A stretch of DNA of 60,948 bases from an uncultured SAR116 cluster alpha proteobacterium (GTDB lineage Bacteria > Pseudomonadota > Alphaproteobacteria > Puniceispirillales > Marisalimonadaceae). Where the stretch lies: the NCBI GenBank assembly GCA_902619805.1, contig CACNGC010000010.1:1-60948 (forward strand). Direction: 5' to 3'. The position numbers and the translations under genes were made by a program. The notes under the pieces are model-generated. The model had not been told where the DNA came from and did not search any database. It worked only from the letters and a program-made list of their open reading frames with translations. Shown one piece after another: positions 31,659 to 40,760 of the stretch. Position 1 is the stretch's first letter; each line of letters begins with the position of its first letter.

Positions 31659-32228
31659 ATGATTGAAAGAAGACCTTTTGTTCAAAAAATTTTAAAAAAT
31701 AGACAATCAAATCTTAGAGTTGTTAGTGGCCTAGGAACTTCAACATGGGATTTAATGTCTGGTGGCGATGATAAGGCGAATTTTGGTTTTATTGGAGCAA
31801 TGGGGCAGGCAATACCTTTTGCGTTAGGGTTAGCTATGGCACAACCAGATCTGAGAATTCTTTTGTTTACTGGAGATGGAGATACTTTAATGAGCCTTGG
31901 TTCAATTGCTACAGTGGCAAACCATCCAGTTACTAACCTTACTATTATGATTATGGATAATGAATCTTATGTTGAAACAGGAAGTCAACCTACTGCAACC
32001 GCTGGAAAAACAGATCTTGAAATTGTAGCTAAAGGTTCTGGAATTGCTAATTCTTACACAATACATAGTGAAAAAGACTATGACAGGATAATAAAAACTA
32101 TTTATGAAGAAGAAGGTCCTTCACTTGTTGTTGCAAAATGTCAAGCAAAGGCAACACCTTTGGTTTTCCCACATTCATTTGATGGATCGGTTTCAATAAA
32201 TAGATTTATGAGCACTCTTAAATCATAA
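31659..32228 (+). CDS. comE: ComE-like subunit, ThDP-binding half
   Basis: A 189-residue partner of the preceding gene. It carries the ThDP/Mg-binding motif GDGDTLMSLGS (GDG near residue 70) and a following MDNESYVETGSQPT, as in ComE and the PP domain of phosphonopyruvate decarboxylase. Two short separate subunits are the usual state for ComDE, so this is not a split gene by damage. Its stop overlaps the next start by one base. The complex would act in the cytoplasm on a 2-oxo acid with an anionic tail, most likely sulfopyruvate. Confidence 0.75.
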   Translation: MIERRPFVQKILKNRQSNLRVVSGLGTSTWDLMSGGDDKANFGFIGAMGQAIPFALGLAMAQPDLRILLFTGDGDTLMSLGSIATVANHPVTNLTIMIMDNESYVETGSQPTATAGKTDLEIVAKGSGIANSYTIHSEKDYDRIIKTIYEEEGPSLVVAKCQAKATPLVFPHSFDGSVSINRFMSTLKS

Positions 32229-33271
32229 TGCAAAATAATCAAATGATTAATCTTGCCATTATGGGCATAGGAACTATTGGTAAACGCCATTTAATGGCTA
32301 TCAATACAATAGAAAATTTGAACCTATGTGGAATAGTTGATTTAACTGAAGAAGCAAGATCATTTTGTAATGATAATAAAATATCATTTTTTGATGATCT
32401 TAATGAATTAAAAAAATCTACTAAAGTTGATGGTGTGATTATTTCTACACCTACCATTATGCACCATGAAAATGCAATATCAGCATTGCATTTAGGATTA
32501 GACGTTTTGATTGAAAAACCTATTTCAGCCACTTCATCTGAAGCTGATCAAATTGAGAAGATTGCACAACTAAATAATTGTTCAGTTTTAGTTGGTCATC
32601 AAAGACGATTTAATCCAATAGTATTAAAAACAAAAGAAATTATTCATGAAAAAAGTATTGGAAAAGTTGTTGGGCTATCTGGTATTTGGGCGCTAAGAAA
32701 AGATGAAGAATATTTTTTACCTGAATGGAGAAAAGAAATTAGTGCTGGTCCTGTAATAACTAATCTTATTCATGATATTGATTATCTAAGATTTATATTT
32801 GGAGAAATTACAGAGGTTTCGGCATTCTCATCAAATAATATAAATAATTTTGAAAAAGAAGATATTATTTCTGCAAATTTGAAGTTTGAACAAGGGCTGA
32901 TAGGCAATTTTTTAATTTGCGATAGTGGTACCTCTCCTTGGTCTTGGGAGACAGGAACGGGCGAAAATATTCACCTACCGTATCTTAAAGAAAATAATCT
33001 TAGAATAATTGGTACACAAGGCTCATTAGAATTTCCAAATCTTAAGCTTTGGAGTTATAAAAATGAAGGTGATAATTGGAAAAGTGAGTTAGAGAGCTTT
33101 AATTATGATTTAGATGAAGTCGATCCTTACATTTCCCAAATAAAGCACTTCATTGATGTGATTAATAAAAAAGTGGACCCAATTACAAATGCTTCTGACG
33201 CGAAAAGAACACTTAAGGTAGCACTTTCAATTCTTGAGTCAGCTAAATTAAATAGTATAGTTAAGATATAA
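32228..33271 (+). CDS. Gfo/Idh/MocA-family oxidoreductase
   Basis: A 347-residue NAD(P)-dependent dehydrogenase of the Gfo/Idh/MocA family. The N-terminal Rossmann motif is IMGIGTIGKRH, the family signature EKPISAT lies near residue 97, and the catalytic region (NLIHDIDYLRFIFG) contains the conserved His and Asp. These enzymes oxidise or reduce sugars, inositols and similar polyols. The ATG overlaps the ComE-like stop (TAATG), so the gene belongs to that operon. Substrate not determined; the operon suggests a C3-C6 oxo or hydroxy compound. Confidence 0.82.
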   Translation: MQNNQMINLAIMGIGTIGKRHLMAINTIENLNLCGIVDLTEEARSFCNDNKISFFDDLNELKKSTKVDGVIISTPTIMHHENAISALHLGLDVLIEKPISATSSEADQIEKIAQLNNCSVLVGHQRRFNPIVLKTKEIIHEKSIGKVVGLSGIWALRKDEEYFLPEWRKEISAGPVITNLIHDIDYLRFIFGEITEVSAFSSNNINNFEKEDIISANLKFEQGLIGNFLICDSGTSPWSWETGTGENIHLPYLKENNLRIIGTQGSLEFPNLKLWSYKNEGDNWKSELESFNYDLDEVDPYISQIKHFIDVINKKVDPITNASDAKRTLKVALSILESAKLNSIVKI

Positions 33272-33293
33272 TCATAGAATTTGGAGAAATGAC

Positions 33294-34067
33294 ATGTACG
33301 ATTTAGGCCTAAAAGATAAAGTAATATTAATCACTGGTGGAAGTGATGGTTTGGGTTACGCATCAGCTGAATTATTATCATCAGAAGGAGCGCACGTAGT
33401 TATTTGTGGAAGAAGAGGTGATTATTTACATGAAAAAGCAAAAATTATTACAGAAAAAACAAGCAATGAGGTTTTACCGATAAAAGCAGATGTTAGCAAT
33501 CCAGACGATTGCAAAAAGCTAGTTGAGGGAACTATTGCTAAATATAAAAAAATAGATGTATTAGTTAACAATGCTGGGGCATCAGCTGCTGCACTTTTTG
33601 AGGATGTAACTGATAAAAACTGGGAAGATGATATAAATCTAAAATTAATGTCTACGATAAGAATGTGTCGTTTAGCAATACCTTATATGAAATCAAATAA
33701 TGGTGGAATTATAATAAATGCCACAATTGGAGGCGGAAAAGCCCCTAACGCTGGATCATTACCAACTACTGTTACTAGAGCTGCTGGTATAAACTTAACA
33801 AAATCTCTTGCTAATCAATATGCAAAAGATCAAATAAGAGTTAACACAATATGTATTGGATTAATTAAAAGTGCTCAATGGGAACGTAGAGCTGGATCAG
33901 GAAGTATTGAGGACTTTTATAATGAACTATCAAAAAAAGTTCCTATGGGCATGGTTGGTGAGGAAATTGACTACGCCAACCTAGTTGCATTTCTATCTTC
34001 TAAAAGAAGTTCATATATTACAGGAACTGCTATAAATTTAGATGGTGGTTTGTGTCCTGTAGTATAG
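33294..34067 (+). CDS. SDR-family protein with altered active site
   Basis: A 257-residue SDR-fold protein, last gene of the 31126-34067 operon, with AATTTGGAGAAATGAC just before its start. The cofactor loop TGGSDGLG and NNAG motif are normal. At the catalytic site the expected YxxxK is replaced by TTVTR (in LPTTVTRAAG), and the usual Ser-Ser before it by NATIGG. Thus Tyr and Lys are both absent. I have a recollection of a subfamily with VTRAAG at this site, so this is likely a natural variant. It may bind the nucleotide without classical SDR chemistry or use another acid/base. Confidence 0.75.
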   Translation: MYDLGLKDKVILITGGSDGLGYASAELLSSEGAHVVICGRRGDYLHEKAKIITEKTSNEVLPIKADVSNPDDCKKLVEGTIAKYKKIDVLVNNAGASAAALFEDVTDKNWEDDINLKLMSTIRMCRLAIPYMKSNNGGIIINATIGGGKAPNAGSLPTTVTRAAGINLTKSLANQYAKDQIRVNTICIGLIKSAQWERRAGSGSIEDFYNELSKKVPMGMVGEEIDYANLVAFLSSKRSSYITGTAINLDGGLCPVV

Positions 34068-34084
34068 ATTTAAAAGACAGACAA

Positions 34085-34993
34085 TTAACTTTTTTTAATT
34101 CTTGGTGGATCAACTTCAGCAAGTTCACAAGCATAATCAAGTAATGCGCTAAAATCTTTTTTTGCAAATTTACCGGATCTTGCTTGACCATAAACTGCTT
34201 GGACTGATGAACCAACTGGTAAACCAACTCTAAAACTATTTGCCGTCTCAATTGCTAACCCCATGTCTTTATGAGCAAGATCAATAGTAAACCCTGGTTC
34301 AATGTCATTTTGTAAAACTTTAGATAGGAAATTAATATGAAATTGTCCATTGTTAGCGGTTGTTCCCGCGTTTACTTTTTTAAATGTATTTAAATCTAAA
34401 CCAATTTTTTCAGCAAGAGTTAGAGCTTCAGCTGTTATTTGAGCAATACTTAGTATTTGAAAATTATTAACAACTTTTGCTCTTATTCCTGACCCAACTT
34501 TCCCACATCTTATAATAGTGGTTCCCATTGCATTAAGTAAAGGTTCAATTTTTTTAAAAGCTTTTTCGTTATCACATCCTACCATAAAAAGAGAATTTCC
34601 AGAGATGGCGTGACTTACTAATCTTCCAACTGGAGCATCTATAAAATCAACGTCTTTTTGTTTGCATATCTCATATATTTCATCTGTTCCTGTTGGTGCA
34701 ATTGTACTCATATCTAATATAATCGATCTAGGCTTTATGTATGACAAAACACCATCAGGGTCGGTTATTACGGATTTAACATTTTCTGTAGATGGCAACA
34801 TTGTTATAATAATTTCTGCATCCTCAACAGTATCTTTAATACTATTTCCTGAAATAGCTCCTGACTTGATGTGGGGCTGCATCTTTTCTTTTTCTATGTC
34901 ATAAACAGATAAATTTGTTCCCTTTTTTATAATATTTAGAGCCATTGGTCCTCCCATTGCGCCAAGACCAATAAAAGCTATCGGTTCACTCAT
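34085..34993 (-). CDS. Beta-hydroxyacid dehydrogenase, sulfolactaldehyde-reductase (YihU/SlaB)-like
   Basis: A 302-residue NAD(P)-dependent reductase of the 3-hydroxyisobutyrate dehydrogenase family. The N-terminus FIGLGAMGGPMA binds the nucleotide; the catalytic Lys lies in GIRAKVVNN. Most of the family has DxPVSGG in the substrate loop, but here it is DAPVGR, as in E. coli YihU, and similarity to YihU runs along the full length (for example IDLAHKDMGLAI). YihU reduces sulfolactaldehyde to dihydroxypropanesulfonate. With ComD/ComE-like genes on the other side, C3-sulfonate metabolism is the best guess. It faces the operon convergently, so it is a separate transcript. Confidence 0.72.
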   Translation of the reverse strand: MSEPIAFIGLGAMGGPMALNIIKKGTNLSVYDIEKEKMQPHIKSGAISGNSIKDTVEDAEIIITMLPSTENVKSVITDPDGVLSYIKPRSIILDMSTIAPTGTDEIYEICKQKDVDFIDAPVGRLVSHAISGNSLFMVGCDNEKAFKKIEPLLNAMGTTIIRCGKVGSGIRAKVVNNFQILSIAQITAEALTLAEKIGLDLNTFKKVNAGTTANNGQFHINFLSKVLQNDIEPGFTIDLAHKDMGLAIETANSFRVGLPVGSSVQAVYGQARSGKFAKKDFSALLDYACELAEVDPPRIKKS

Positions 34994-35119
34994 AAAATAC
35001 TTCTCCCTAACTTATTGCTAATTATTTAATCAACATTAAACTTAAATAATATTAATTTACAATTATTTATAATATTTAAGGTATTTATTAATTATTTTAG
35101 AGTAAACAAAAGTTATATC

Positions 35120-36556
35120 ATGATATCAGATAAATCTAACATCGTTCCAAGTGAATTCATAATCGTTGGTGGGACAGGAAATCTCACTAAAAATAAAATA
35201 CTACCAGCTTTATTTTGGAGATTTTTAGATAAGCAGATTGATGAAAACTCAAATATAATTTTGTGCGATAAAGAAATAAAATCCAAGGGTGAATTTTTTT
35301 CGGCATTAAAATTTAAATGTGATGAAGCTATAAAAAAAGTTATTGATAATGAAAAAATCTGGGATGATTTTCTAAATATTATAAAATTTGTTGAGCTAGA
35401 CGTTGTTTCTGGTAATGGTCATCTTGAATTAGTTAAAATTTTAAAAGAAAAATTTGACCCAAATAGACCCATAATATTTTACTTAGCAATAGCGTCTAGC
35501 TTATTTGGTAATAGTTGTAGATTCATTAGAGACTCTGGTTTAAATGTTCCTCAAAGTAGGCTTGTAATTGAAAAACCAATTGGCAAAAATAAATCAACAG
35601 CTATACAAATTAATAATGAAATATCAAGCGTTTTTAAAGAAAGTCAAATCTATAGAATAGATCATTATTTAGGTAAGGAAACAGTTCAAAATTTGATGGC
35701 TTTAAGGTTTGCTAACACATTTTTTGAAAATCAATGGAACAATAAAAATGTAGACAATGTCCAAATTACAGTTTCTGAAACAGTCGGTGTTGAAGATAGA
35801 ATTTCTTATTATAATGAATATGGTGCAATAAGAGATATGTTACAAAATCATCTCTTACAACTTGTATGTTTAATAGCTATGGAACCGCCTTCATTTTATG
35901 AAGCAGATCAACTTAGAGACGAGAAATTAAGAGTTTTAAAAGCTCTCAAACCAATAACAGAAGAAGAAATTCAGACAGGTCAATATAGAAGTTTTTCAGA
36001 TGAATTAGGAGAAAACTCAAATACAGAAACTTTTGTATCTCTAAAAGTTATAATAAATAATTGGAGATGGGCTGGAGTTCCATTTTACATCAGAACTGGT
36101 AAAAAATTATCTACTAGAGCAAGTGAAATAATTATTACCTTTAAAAATAAACCACATGATATTTTTTCCAAATTTACTACAGATGCTCATGACGAACCCA
36201 ATAGACTTATAATAAGAGTACAGCCCGAAGAAGGCCTTAAACTAAAATTAACTTCAAAAGCACCTGGCCCAGGTGGCATGCGCTTTTTTCCTTCAGAACT
36301 CAATCTGTCTTTTGGTGATACTTTTGATGACAGATTACCTGATGCTTACGAAAGACTTTTAATGGATGTTGTTAGAGGTAATCAAACACTTTTTATGAGA
36401 TCTGATGAAGTGCTTGCTGCTTGGGATTTTATTGATCCAATTGTAGAAATAGCAAAAAATCAAGAAACGCAACTCTATAGAACTGGTACTATGGGCCCAG
36501 AAGATAAAATTTTGGTTTTGGAAGGGCATCAATGGCTTGATCCAAAAGATGAATAA
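35120..36556 (+). CDS. zwf: Glucose-6-phosphate 1-dehydrogenase
   Basis: A 478-residue enzyme that oxidises glucose 6-phosphate to 6-phosphogluconolactone with NAD(P)+. The nucleotide loop (GGTGNLTKNKILPALF) is at residues 17-32, EKPIG at 151-155, and the catalytic signature RIDHYLGKE at 179-187. Length is normal. It opens the zwf-pgl-edd operon; the next ATG overlaps its stop by one base. The first Entner-Doudoroff step in this organism is thus encoded beside the following two. The promoter should lie in the 126-base space after the divergent dehydrogenase gene. Confidence 0.95.
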   Translation: MISDKSNIVPSEFIIVGGTGNLTKNKILPALFWRFLDKQIDENSNIILCDKEIKSKGEFFSALKFKCDEAIKKVIDNEKIWDDFLNIIKFVELDVVSGNGHLELVKILKEKFDPNRPIIFYLAIASSLFGNSCRFIRDSGLNVPQSRLVIEKPIGKNKSTAIQINNEISSVFKESQIYRIDHYLGKETVQNLMALRFANTFFENQWNNKNVDNVQITVSETVGVEDRISYYNEYGAIRDMLQNHLLQLVCLIAMEPPSFYEADQLRDEKLRVLKALKPITEEEIQTGQYRSFSDELGENSNTETFVSLKVIINNWRWAGVPFYIRTGKKLSTRASEIIITFKNKPHDIFSKFTTDAHDEPNRLIIRVQPEEGLKLKLTSKAPGPGGMRFFPSELNLSFGDTFDDRLPDAYERLLMDVVRGNQTLFMRSDEVLAAWDFIDPIVEIAKNQETQLYRTGTMGPEDKILVLEGHQWLDPKDE

Positions 36557-37176
36557 TGATGAGTATTGTTAAATTAATTTCTGATAGATTAAATTTTTCT
36601 ATAGAAAATGAAGGGTCTGCTAGTTTAGTATTATCTGGTGGTTCTAGTCCAATTAGTATTTATGAAGAATTATCAAATATTGATATATCCTGGTCGAAAG
36701 TTTTTCTAACATTAGTAGATGATAGATTAGTTAACCCCGATCATAGAGACAGTAACCAAAAATTGTTACATAATCATTTCATAAAAAATAAAGCTACAAA
36801 TATTAATTTCTTTCCTCTTACAGAAAATTTTTTATCAAACACAGAATTCAAAAAACCTTTTGATGTCACTCTACTTGGTATGGGTGAAGATGGACATTTT
36901 GCTTCTTTGTTTCCTGATATGATAAACCAAAATGAAGCTTTTGATCTAAATGCAAGTCCAAAAATTTTAATAACACCACCTCAAGGTAATCCCTTAATAC
37001 CAAGATTAACCATGAATTTATCTTTGATAATGGAAAGTTTAAATATAATTTTATTAGTTAAAGGAAAAGCTAAGCAAAATATTTTTGAGAAAGCTCAAAA
37101 AGAAAAGAAATTACCAATTCATCATTTAATTAAAAATAGAAATACAGATTTTTTTATAGAGAAAGTAAATGACTAA
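36556..37176 (+). CDS. pgl: 6-phosphogluconolactonase (DevB type)
   Basis: A 206-residue hydrolase that opens 6-phosphogluconolactone. It has LSGGSSPISIYEELS (phosphate-binding) near residue 26, VDDRLVNPDHRDSNQ near 56 and LLGMGEDGHFASLFP near 110, all typical of DevB. It is a little shorter than usual (230-240 residues) but no motif is lost. The start overlaps the zwf stop by one base; a second ATG follows directly. Its 3' end overlaps edd by eight bases. Middle gene of the Entner-Doudoroff operon. Confidence 0.92.
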   Translation: MMSIVKLISDRLNFSIENEGSASLVLSGGSSPISIYEELSNIDISWSKVFLTLVDDRLVNPDHRDSNQKLLHNHFIKNKATNINFFPLTENFLSNTEFKKPFDVTLLGMGEDGHFASLFPDMINQNEAFDLNASPKILITPPQGNPLIPRLTMNLSLIMESLNIILLVKGKAKQNIFEKAQKEKKLPIHHLIKNRNTDFFIEKVND

Positions 37177-38986
37177 AATAAACAGTAAAATCATTGAAGT
37201 GACCAACAGAATAATAGATAGAAGTAAATATTATAGAAAACTATACTTGGATAATGTCGTTGCTATGGAAGATGATAATGATAACGATAGGGGTTCAATT
37301 GCATGTTCTAACATGGCACATGTGGTAGCTGGCTCACCTTCAACAGAAAAAGATTCAATTTTACTTAATACTAAACCAAATATTGGCATTGTATCAGCCT
37401 ATAATGATATGCTTTCTGCTCATAAACCGTTAGAAAATTTTCCAAAAATAATTAAAGCTGCAGCAAATCAATTTGGTGCAACAGCCCAGATGGCTGGTGG
37501 TGTGCCAGCGATGTGTGACGGTATTACTCAAGGTAGACCTGCGATGGAACTATCTCTTATGTCAAGAGATGTAATTGCAATGTCGACGGCAGTTTCATTA
37601 AGTCACGGGGTTTACGATGCCGCTTTATGCTTAGGTGTTTGTGATAAAATTGTACCTGGACTTTTTATCGGAGCTCTTTCTTTTGGACATTTGCCAATTA
37701 TTTTCATTCCAGCTGGACCAATGTCATCTGGAATTCCTAATGAAGAAAAAGCTCGAGTAAGAAAAGCTTTTGCTAAAGGTGAGGTATCTAGAGCAGAATT
37801 ACTAAAAGCAGAAACTTCAGCATACCATGGAGAGGGGACTTGTACTTTTTATGGAACTGCAAATTCTAATCAAATGCTGATGGAAATTATGGGCTTACAT
37901 TTACCTGGTGCCGCTTTTATCCATCCTCATAGTGATTTAAGACATGCATACAATATTGCCGCAACGCAACAAGCAATTTTAATCTCAAGAAAGAGCAATG
38001 ATGTAAGGCCAATTGGAAAAACTATAGATGAAAGAAGTTTTGTTAATGCTATTATTGGCTTACTTGCAACTGGTGGATCAACCAATCATACATTACATCT
38101 CCCAGCTATGGCCGCAGCTGCAGGCATAAAATTATTGTGGGAAGATTTTGAGGATTTATCAGAAATTACCCCCTTATTGGCAAAGGTATATCCAAATGGT
38201 AGTGCAGATATAAATCAATTTCATGCAGCTGGAGGTATGAGTTTTATAATTGGAGAGCTATTAGATGAAGGTTTATTGGATGGATCTGCTAAAACAATTT
38301 GGGGCGAAAATTTATTTGATTATATTTCAGAGGCAACTTTAAAAGATGCTAAATTAATTTGGAATAAAGAAAAATCAAAATCATATGATGATAAGATATT
38401 AAGAACTGTTAAAGATCCACATCAAAAAAATGGTGGATTAAAAATATTGAAAGGTAATCTAGGCAAAGGGGTTATTAAAATATCTGCTGTAAAACCTGAG
38501 CATTATAATATTACTGCACCTGCTATGGTATTCGATAATCAAGAAGACGTTAAAATAGCCTATAATAAAGGTATTCTAAACCGGGATGTAATAGTTGTAT
38601 TAAAATTTCAAGGACCAAAAGCTAACGGAATGCCTGAATTACACGCACTTACACCTATTCTCTCTAATATTCAAGATATGGGTTTTAAAGTAGCTTTGAT
38701 TACTGATGGCAGAATGTCTGGGGCTTCTGGGAAAGTTCCTTCTGCAATCCACATTACACCTGAAGCAATTGACGGTGGTATAATAGCTAAAATTCAAGAT
38801 GGAGACGAAATAGAAATTGATGCAAGTAATGGAAAAATTAACGTTAATGAGAATATTTCAAAAAGAAAAATAATAACGTCAGAAAAGAATACAAACTTAA
38901 ATTTTGGTAGAAATTTATTTTCTTTGTTAAGAAGCAATGCAACTGGCGCTGAAAATGGTGCAGGCTTAAATTTAATTAATAATTAA
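37169..38986 (+). CDS. edd: 6-phosphogluconate dehydratase
   Basis: A 605-residue iron-sulfur dehydratase of the IlvD/Edd family that turns 6-phosphogluconate into 2-keto-3-deoxy-6-phosphogluconate. Visible marks are [47 protein letters not shown] (Fe-S cysteines), and near the end [17 protein letters not shown]. Length is normal. It closes the zwf-pgl-edd operon by overlapping pgl. The next enzyme of the pathway, KDPG aldolase (eda), lies at 57871-58491, not beside it. Confidence 0.95.
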   Translation: MTKINSKIIEVTNRIIDRSKYYRKLYLDNVVAMEDDNDNDRGSIACSNMAHVVAGSPSTEKDSILLNTKPNIGIVSAYNDMLSAHKPLENFPKIIKAAANQFGATAQMAGGVPAMCDGITQGRPAMELSLMSRDVIAMSTAVSLSHGVYDAALCLGVCDKIVPGLFIGALSFGHLPIIFIPAGPMSSGIPNEEKARVRKAFAKGEVSRAELLKAETSAYHGEGTCTFYGTANSNQMLMEIMGLHLPGAAFIHPHSDLRHAYNIAATQQAILISRKSNDVRPIGKTIDERSFVNAIIGLLATGGSTNHTLHLPAMAAAAGIKLLWEDFEDLSEITPLLAKVYPNGSADINQFHAAGGMSFIIGELLDEGLLDGSAKTIWGENLFDYISEATLKDAKLIWNKEKSKSYDDKILRTVKDPHQKNGGLKILKGNLGKGVIKISAVKPEHYNITAPAMVFDNQEDVKIAYNKGILNRDVIVVLKFQGPKANGMPELHALTPILSNIQDMGFKVALITDGRMSGASGKVPSAIHITPEAIDGGIIAKIQDGDEIEIDASNGKINVNENISKRKIITSEKNTNLNFGRNLFSLLRSNATGAENGAGLNLINN

Positions 38987-38995
38987 TTTTGGATT

Positions 38996-40234
38996 TTACG
39001 AAGCAGATGCAATAGCAGAATGAAGTAAAACGTTTGTACTTGAGTATGCCCATTCAGGTTTTATCTCCTCAGCTTCATTATGACTTAAACCATCTATGCA
39101 GGGACACATTATCATAGCAGACGGTACGACAGTATTAATCCAACATGCATCATGGCCAGCACCTGAAACAATATCTTTATAAGAATATTTAAATTTTTTG
39201 GCACTATCTCTAATGTTATCAAGACAAAATTTGTCAAAAGCAACAGGGTCAAAACCACCTATTTGTTCCATTTCAAATCTAACATTATATTTATTACAAA
39301 TTTTCTTTGCAGATGACTTTATTTCTTCTTCCATTTTATCAAGTTTTTTTATTTCTGGAGATCTTATGTCTATTGTAAATGTTGTTTGACCAGCAATTAC
39401 GTTTCTTGAATTAGGTGAGACTTCAATGTGCCCCACGCTACCAAGTGCATTAGGTTGGTTTTTATTTGCCACTTTATTAACGGTCAAGACAATTTCTGAT
39501 AATGCTAATGCAGTATCTTTCCTTATGTTCATTGGAGTTGTTCCAGTATGTTGTTCAACTCCGGTAAGTTTTACTTCTAACCATTTTAATCCCTGACCGT
39601 GAGTAACTACCCCAATATCAATATTTTCATTTTCAAGTATTGGGCCTTGTTCAATATGAAGTTCATAATAACAATGAAATTTTTCTTTACCAACTGGTTC
39701 GGTTCCTTTCCATCCAATTTTTTCAAGTTCTTCACCAAAAATATTTCCTTCATAATCAGTTGCTGCAAGTAAAGTTTTAACATCATAAATACCCGCATAT
39801 CCAGCTGAAGCCATCATTGCAGGAGGAAAACGTGATCCTTCTTCATTAGTCCAATTGACGACTAAAATAGGTCTTTTTGTTTGTATATTTAAATCATTAA
39901 GTGTTCTGATAACTTCTAGGCCAGCTAAAACACCAAGAACACCATCATATTTTCCACCTGTTGGTTGAGTGTCTAAGTGGCTGCCTATTACTACAGGAAG
40001 AGCATTTTTATCTGTTCCATCTCTTTTAAAAAACATTGAACCAAGTTCATCTACTTTCATAGACATACCAGCTTCTGAAGCCCATTTCTGTAAAAGTTTT
40101 CTAGCTTCACCATCTTCGAAAGTAACAGTTTGTCTATTATTTCCACCTGCTATGCCGGGACCAATTTTTGCCATTTCCATCAAACTATCCCATAATCTAT
40201 TCTCATTAATTGAAATATTTGTTTCTTTAACCAT
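38996..40234 (-). CDS. M20-family Zn-dependent amidohydrolase (allantoate/N-carbamoyl-amino-acid hydrolase type)
   Basis: A 412-residue metallohydrolase. Zinc ligands appear in GSHLDTQPTGGKYDG, WTNEEGSRFPPA, HIEQG and near the end GAGHDACW, the order found in allantoate amidohydrolase, beta-ureidopropionase and L-carbamoylase (HyuC). It cleaves N-carbamoyl or ureido amides and releases ammonia and CO2 or an amino acid. The exact substrate is unclear. It is alone on the minus strand, convergent with edd and divergent from the HIT gene. The hydantoinase-like fusion at 53178-56771 could be a functional partner but is 13 kb away. Confidence 0.85.
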   Translation of the reverse strand: MVKETNISINENRLWDSLMEMAKIGPGIAGGNNRQTVTFEDGEARKLLQKWASEAGMSMKVDELGSMFFKRDGTDKNALPVVIGSHLDTQPTGGKYDGVLGVLAGLEVIRTLNDLNIQTKRPILVVNWTNEEGSRFPPAMMASAGYAGIYDVKTLLAATDYEGNIFGEELEKIGWKGTEPVGKEKFHCYYELHIEQGPILENENIDIGVVTHGQGLKWLEVKLTGVEQHTGTTPMNIRKDTALALSEIVLTVNKVANKNQPNALGSVGHIEVSPNSRNVIAGQTTFTIDIRSPEIKKLDKMEEEIKSSAKKICNKYNVRFEMEQIGGFDPVAFDKFCLDNIRDSAKKFKYSYKDIVSGAGHDACWINTVVPSAMIMCPCIDGLSHNEAEEIKPEWAYSSTNVLLHSAIASAS

Positions 40235-40317
40235 TGGATTTTCCCTTAATTTGAAATCTTTATTAACTTAATAAATCGTAATAATATAAAAATTAACCAA
40301 TTTATTAGGAAATAGAA

Positions 40318-40719
40318 ATGTTTAAATTAGATAATAGAATAGAACAGGATAGTTTTCTAGTTAAGGAAAATAATGATTTTCAAATAAGATTAATGGACAT
40401 AAGTGAAGTTTTTTGGGTGATCCTAATTCCAAAAAAATCAAACTTAACAGAGTTATATGAATTAGAGATAAAAGATAGAAATTATTTATTAAATTTTGCA
40501 ATAGAACTTGGTGACTATCTTAAATCTAAAGGAAGATATTATAAGACAAATATTGGTATATTAGGAAATGTTGTATCTCAATTACATTTACATTTGGTAA
40601 TGCGAAATAAACATGATCCAGCATGGCCGGGTCCTGTTTGGGGATTCAATTTTAAAAATAAACTCGATGAAAAATCTAAATCAAATAGATCAAAGTTAAT
40701 ACTTCAATTTTCAAAATAA
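40318..40719 (+). CDS. HIT-family protein
   Basis: A 133-residue histidine-triad protein. The active-site triad is seen in SQLHLHLVMR (HxHxxxR), with the usual preceding Asn-rich region (TNIGILGNVVSQ). HIT proteins hydrolyse or transfer nucleotides from nucleoside monophosphate derivatives. The pattern HLHLVMRNKHDPAWPGPVWG matches a proteobacterial subgroup of unknown substrate. AGGAAAT lies before the ATG. It is a single gene facing the EamA transporter, with a shared terminator between. Confidence 0.85.
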   Translation: MFKLDNRIEQDSFLVKENNDFQIRLMDISEVFWVILIPKKSNLTELYELEIKDRNYLLNFAIELGDYLKSKGRYYKTNIGILGNVVSQLHLHLVMRNKHDPAWPGPVWGFNFKNKLDEKSKSNRSKLILQFSK

Positions 40720-40721
40720 TT

Positions 40722-40760
40722 TTTTTCCAAATTTTATATAAATCAAATTATTTGGAAAAA
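40722..40760. terminator. Bidirectional terminator between convergent genes
   Basis: TTTTTCCAAAT (40722-40732) pairs exactly with ATTTGGAAAAA (40750-40760) around a 17-base loop. It lies just after the HIT gene stop and covers the last codons of the convergent EamA gene. Flanking T-runs on each strand fit a two-way terminator. Confidence 0.6.

Noticed and set aside
37169-38986. Sulfo-Entner-Doudoroff dehydratase instead of edd
   Set aside because: Its coupling to zwf and pgl and its motifs point to the normal 6-phosphogluconate enzyme; the sulfonate idea is kept only for the 31126-34993 genes.
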